From Plectrocnemia conspersa (lineage: Eukaryota; Arthropoda; Insecta; Trichoptera; Polycentropodidae), in assembly GCA_009617715.1 (NCBI GenBank), contig VTFK01000008.1:2170001-2234000 (forward strand): a stretch of DNA of 64,000 nt, in the 5' to 3' direction. The notes beneath the pieces are model-generated. The model had not been told where the DNA came from, did not search any database, and worked only from the letters and a program-made list of their open reading frames with translations. Position numbers and translations under genes: made by a program. This document shows, piece by piece, positions 59,641-64,000 of this stretch (positions are counted from its first letter, which is position 1; each line of letters opens with the position of its first letter).

Positions 59641-60000
59641 TCGAAAAAAACAATTTTCGATCGCGGTTAGACTTAACCGTCGGATTTCTCGCGACTCCTC
59701 CTGGAGTAAAACCCCGTGCGCGCACTCTCCCGGTGCCTTCCCTAATCCCGAGCGTCATGTCGGGATTAATACCGGCTTACAAAAGTAGTTTGGCCTATTA
59801 CCTCGGCGGGGTTGAACTCGAAATAAATTTCTTAATAAGCGGGGCGAAGTTCGAGGCGCTCGCGATCAAACTTTCCGGCAATTCCCAGGGGCGGTGGCGT
59901 CGTCAAACGAACTTAGCAGTCATCCATAAGTTAGAAACTGTTAACCCGGTAAATGCCAATGTTGACCCAAAACTGTCTACTTTCATTTGCTAGGCAAAAT
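59640..60000. promoter_or_regulatory. GC-rich intronic island with paired TAATCC sites
   Basis: TAATCCCGA (59743-59751) and TCGGGATTA (59760-59768) form an exact inverted pair of K50-homeodomain (Otd/Bicoid/Pitx-type) sites 8 nt apart. CGGTTA-gact-TAACCG (59664-59679) is an inverted pair of AACCG words. The block is GC-rich (GGCGGGG, GGGGCGGTGGCG). The 86-codon frame at 59733-59993 has no domain. It sits about 0.8 kb into the presumed intron and is a good enhancer candidate. Confidence 0.45.
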
Positions 60001-60009
60001 ATTAAAGAA

Positions 60010-61080
60010 GTGCGACAAAACATGTTATTCAATTTTGAATACATGGTAAGAGACAAAACTGTTTAAACCACAATATTGTTTTAATTGCAATTAAAGATAA
60101 ACATTTGTGATCTAAATTTTTATTTATTATTCAAATATTGTATAGTTAACTATGAAATATTTGTAGTTATAAAGAATTAAAAAATACAGTTTGAATAATG
60201 AATATAGAAGTATGCAGTATACCCCAAAATATATTTCTATGATAAATTACTTTAGACTAAAAATAACAATTATTTGTTGATTTAGAAGAGATAAAAAATC
60301 GATACTAATTATTGAGAAATTCTACTGCTGCACAATGATTTCTAAAATTTCAACAATTATAAAGTGTATTCTCCTCTTAACTTTTTTGTTAGCTATTAGT
60401 TATTTACCATAAAGATAAGTAGATAAATTTCGCAAAACAAAAAAGGGTAAAATTCAGCTTTAGATAATGCAGTGGTACATCGCAGAAAAAAATACTATCT
60501 GCATTGTTAAAACAATCAAATATTTAAAAAATAATATACAACTGTGTTTTGACGGCTAGTTGATTTTTTAGTAATTTAAAAATACATATATAAAAATATG
60601 AATAACGAATAGTGAAAAACTAGTGAATTTATTCGGTATTTAAAATCTCTGGTCACCAAAAATTTCTACGATATTTTAAAATAAATTAGTAGTTACCATT
60701 TTTTATTTTAAATATACAAATTGTCAGGTTTTTGTTATAAATATAATAATCCTAGTTTATATTTTATATGTAATTTAAAAGTCTGAAACTAAGAACACTT
60801 ATTTAAACTATTATTTTGCTAAACAAGATTTTTATTTATTATGGTGAGCCAGAGAACGAGATTTTGATTCTAACTTTATATAAGTCTCTATAAGTTCTCT
60901 CTTTTTCGATGCTCACTGGTTTTACTTTTGACCAAAATTGAACTAATTCCGTTTTATTGATTATATAACACTGTTTGTTTTTAATATGCTTTTATTAGCA
61001 TTAAAATGAGCATAATTTCTGTGGCAACTCTTTTAAAAAATTTCCCACTTCAGGAACACATTTGGTTTTGAACCAATATT
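60010..61080. other. AT-rich desert
   Basis: No gene. GGTGAGCCAGAGAAC near 60842 and a degenerate GTTCTC…GCTCACTGG near 60893 could be an old foldback. Otherwise nothing. Confidence 0.4.
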
Positions 61081-61138
61081 CGAAGATCTAACTCAAAAGC
61101 GTGACACACCACACCGTTTGTTTCATGTCTCATGTTTG

Positions 61139-61200
61139 GACGGAATAGCGTCTCAGATTAGTAACTCTGAGGTTGGGGGTTCGAGCCTTGGCAGCGGCAC
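61139..61200 (+). repeat. tRNA-like SINE head, family 2
   Basis: The anticodon-like stem CTCAGA/TCTGAG (around 61152-61171) has an 8-nt loop containing AGT, followed by GGGGGTTCGAGCCTTGG with a B box at 61178-61188. The acceptor stem does not close and the loop is one base too long, so it is a tRNA pseudogene or SINE head. It differs from the family at 8200 and 49310. Confidence 0.55.
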
Positions 61201-61252
61201 TCGAATTTTTATTTATAAAAATTGCGCTATTATAAAAAACCGGCCCCAGCTG

Positions 61253-61321
61253 CAGTGACATCTATTGGTTATAAATTGTATTATATATAATAATTTATAA
61301 TTATTAATATAGATGTCACCG
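61253..61321. repeat. 69-bp foldback (MITE-like hairpin)
   Basis: CAGTGACATCTAT at 61253-61265 and ATAGATGTCACCG at 61309-61321 pair at 12 of 13 positions. Inside, TTATAAATT (61269) pairs with AATTTATAA (61292). The whole 69 bp can fold into one long hairpin. It sits directly after the SINE head and may be nested in it. Confidence 0.75.
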
Positions 61322-61329
61322 ATTTCCAG

Positions 61330-61455
61330 ACTTTCAGTCTAGTGGTTAATACTTACTTGTAGGTATTCATTATATCTCATTGACTTACTCAGTTGGTACA
61401 GATTTATCCCATTGTAACGCATTGGGCTTACGCCTCTCAGATTACAGCAGAAGAT
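61330..61455 (+). repeat. Possible second tRNA-like fragment
   Basis: CAGTCTAGTGGTTAATAC resembles a polymerase III A box with D-loop, and GATTTATCCC…GGGCTTACGCC follows. No convincing B box. It may be the rest of the SINE at 61139 split by the foldback. Weak. Confidence 0.25.
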
Positions 61456-61504
61456 TTAACAAAAAATAAAATAATGTCTCATTAAAAATATTGAATTTAT
61501 TTCA

Positions 61505-61549
61505 AGCACGGATAATCTGCAAACCGGATAATCGAAAGTACACTGTATA
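61505..61549 (-). mobile_element. Solo TIR of the Tigger-like element seen at 4692
   Basis: The reverse complement reads CAGTGTACTTTCGATTATCC-type, the same terminal repeat as 4692 (CAGTATAGTATCGATTATCC) and 5551. It ends at CACTG followed by TA. AGCACGGATAATC is shared with 5528-5540. No partner TIR is seen upstream, so it is truncated or solo. Confidence 0.55.
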
Positions 61550-61775
61550 TTTAGAATTAACAGCGAGATAGATGTGGACCGAATTATTAATGGCAAATAT
61601 TAATTTTTTTGGTATCTTTTAATGTCGACTTTTAAAGATATAGTACTTTAAATGTTTAAATATTAATCTAGATTATATTATATGCTTTATTATGAAAACA
61701 AAGTATTTATGTAAATGGTAATATTTATTTTTTTCAACCGTAAAATAAGCAATGCCTTTTCAGAATTATGATATA

Positions 61776-62036
61776 AAGTAGTGCCTTGACGTATAAGTTT
61801 AATTCATTCCGTGACAGAGCTCGTATATCAAATTAATCATATTTCGAATCAATTTTCCTTATTGAAATGAATCGAAATGTCATTAATATATTTCAATGGT
61901 TAAATAGAAATGCATTAAAAGAAATACATACTACCTAAATTAATAATAAAGTTTGTTTTTATGTTACGTAATACATTTTTTGCTCGTATATCGAAAAACT
62001 CGTAAGTTAAGTCACTTGTAAGTCTAGGTTTCACTG
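61776..62036. mobile_element. Tigger-type MITE, about 261 bp
   Basis: The right end reads, reversed, CAGTGAAACCTAGACTTACA…AACTTACGAGTTTTTCGATATACGAGC. The left end (a)AGTAGTGCCTTGACGTATAAG…GAGCTCGTATATC is the matching Tigger-style terminus. TA dinucleotides flank both ends (61774-61775, 62037-62038). Too short to encode transposase, so it is a non-autonomous derivative of pogo/Tigger. Confidence 0.7.
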
Positions 62037-62369
62037 TATATTTGTTTATACAAAATCATACAAAATTAGATTATTTAAATTGTTTTGTAAATGTTTTCGC
62101 TTAATAAATATACTCGTTGGTTACGATAAATATACTATGGAAGTACGATTTGTATTGTGTAATGCAAAGCATACCATAATTATTGTGACACATCCAGGTC
62201 ACCTAAAAGTATAGCCACTCTCGTGTATATAACACAGCATGAATTACACGAAATGCATATCTAACATTCAAACTGTATACACTCGAGTGATACATTTATT
62301 CCATATACTTACTAAAAAAACACATACATCTTATTTTAAACATTTTTTACCCCTAAACACAAAATGGTA

Positions 62370-62960
62370 ATTCGAGCTATCTCCACATCTTCCCGCAAGT
62401 CGTTATTTCCGCGCAAATTAACGCCGACGTAGCCAACGTAATAGTTAAGCCTTGATATATTGTTCGGCCATTTTAACACAATAAACACATGCGCTCGTCA
62501 ACGCCGCTACAACGCGGGCAAATTGCTCGGGCTGCGCGACGCGGTAGGGGCACGCGTTAAAAATAAATATTTTTTTATCGCGAAATAACAAGGCGCACCC
62601 CGAGTGTGAAAAAACGCGGGCCATACATCTTCGCCGTAATCCAACCTAAATATATCACCATAAATTGCGTTCCTGGGGGACTTCTTTTTTCGGGTCCCCG
62701 GTCGCGCGTACGTGCTACGTAGTACGTACCTAGGTACTAAGGGGCTGGCCGAAAAGCCGACCTAAGTGGAGGGATGCTGTATCTACGCCATGCATTATGT
62801 ATCTCGGGGCTGTGTAGTCCATGACAGCTTATCAGCCGAGACACCTATATATATATATGTGCACACTAGTCTAGGTGTATCTACCGCTATTCCTCACACT
62901 GCTGTTTACCATGACGCCGCAACAAGGCGCCGCGACGTCCTCATCATGTTTATGATACCT
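62370..62960. promoter_or_regulatory. Strong GC-rich island with TACCTAGGTA
   Basis: GC-rich DNA with many CG words (AACGCCGCTACAACGCGGGC, CGCGACGCGG). A run of palindromic words (GCTACGTAGTACGTACCTAGGTAC, 62714-62737) includes TACCTAGGTA at 62727-62736. The 68-codon frame (62766-62972) shows no domain. Candidate enhancer or an unrecognised distal promoter. Confidence 0.4.
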
Positions 62961-62969
62961 CTATTACAT

Positions 62970-64000
62970 TGAATTGTTTCTGGTATAGTTACTCAATAAA
63001 ACTACTAGATACTCTCAACTGTATTCTTTTTTTAATTTATATTATATTGCTCGGAACGAATGCCCGGTTGAGCAATTAACAAATTACTCTAGTTAAAATA
63101 TATATTAATTATAATTATCACTAAAATAGCTAGTGCGCTGATGTTTTATTAATCTGTTTATATGTATTCATAATAATGCATATAAAGTAGTTTTATAGTA
63201 ATGTTATTTTATATGCACCAAATTAAAATTATATTATGTTGTATTTACTCATACTGCATAATTTGATTCGCGTACCGTCTCTCTGGATTATTGCGGATTT
63301 TGTTGATGAAAGGGGTTGAAAAAATACAAATTTGCATCTGAATAACACCAGAGAGCGAAAAACCACAGATTTAATTCTAGATAGTTCAGAAGCAACAGCT
63401 TAAACCTCTCTTTATTGATCGAAACCTTACCCCCGCTCTTTCATAGCTTATAATGTTATTTATACATTTTTAAAATCATTATACAGTTTTTACTGTAATA
63501 TTTATTCCTCCGATTTATTAAGACACCAATATAAAATGATTAAGGACAAATTTTGTGTTACCAAATTAGGTGGAAATCTGAGAAAGACCTGACGTTCATG
63601 ATGAATAAATTCCACTTGATTAATTTGTAATAAATGTTGACACTAAGGACAAATTTTCCGTGTATTATTTATGAGAAAATATATTTTAAGCTACAGCAGC
63701 ATTTTTTTTATTTATATTATCGTTAAATAAATATTTTTCTTTCCTTGATGCTTCACTTTTTTAACTGTATAATTTAGTGGTGAATTATATTAGGTAATAA
63801 TCTTTATTGAGCATCCGTAATGAGATAAAATAATCTTATTAAAACATATTAGCATTTTAAATTAACTATATGATAAAGCTTATGTCGCATTTATATGTAT
63901 GTACATACGTTATAATTGTCATCAAGGGAGTACGGTGTTCGGGGGTAGACAGGTTCGTTATGCATTCAGCTAACATAGCCGAAGAACCGTATGCAATATA
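62970..64000. other. AT-rich spacer to window end
   Basis: AT-rich DNA with no gene. The last 80 bp become GC-richer again (GTACGGTGTTCGGGGGTAGACAGG) and may be the edge of another island cut by the window end. Confidence 0.4.

Overview
The window looks like a piece of an insect nuclear genome. It is strongly AT-rich, has no operon-like packing and no long open reading frame, and is full of old transposon debris. The compact GC-richer islands set in AT-rich desert, the tRNA-headed SINE pieces and the Jockey/CR1-type LINE remnants recall Lepidoptera, but that placement is an inference. No bacterial gene, rRNA, intact tRNA, CRISPR array or TTAGG telomere array is visible.

Layout. Almost the whole window is non-coding. 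About thirty GC-richer blocks of 0.15-1.2 kb alternate with AT-rich filler. They carry no convincing ORF but hold short palindromes and transcription-factor-like words (AACCGG, TAATCC, ATTTGCAT, GATAAG, GTAAACA, TACCTAGGTA). This is the pattern of a regulatory gene desert or very long introns at a developmental locus. It can be proved only by comparison with related genomes.

Host gene signals are few. On the + strand a strong 3' splice site at 58735-58736 is followed by an exon of about 85 nt. That exon has stops in all three frames upstream of an ATG (58773), a short reading frame starting MSAFRDERGQFLKRKG, and a strong donor (GTAAGT at 58822). The exon begins with GTGAGT, so the junction also fits a recursive-splicing (ratchet) site. 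A second cag|GTATGT junction lies at 25819/25820. On the - strand, 32791-32889 is a 99-nt, 33-codon candidate exon with a near-perfect donor (AAG|GTAAGTAT); the intron just upstream can pair with the exon's 3' half. The gene or genes concerned are not recognised.

Mobile DNA. There are two dead LINE reverse-transcriptase remnants (24924-25384 minus, 56841-57505 plus). Pogo/Tigger-type DNA transposon pieces lie at 4692-5551, 34668, 61505 and 61776-62036. There are two related tRNA-headed SINE fragments (8200, 49310) and a different one at 61139. At least four unnamed dispersed repeat families have two or three diverged copies inside the window. Several very clean hairpins and palindromes are present, including a perfect 50-bp palindrome at 26757-26806.

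Nothing here amounts to a complete, self-contained biological system. The most promising leads are the two splice-site junctions on the + strand, the RNA-pairing exon on the - strand, and the short words shared between GC-richer blocks.
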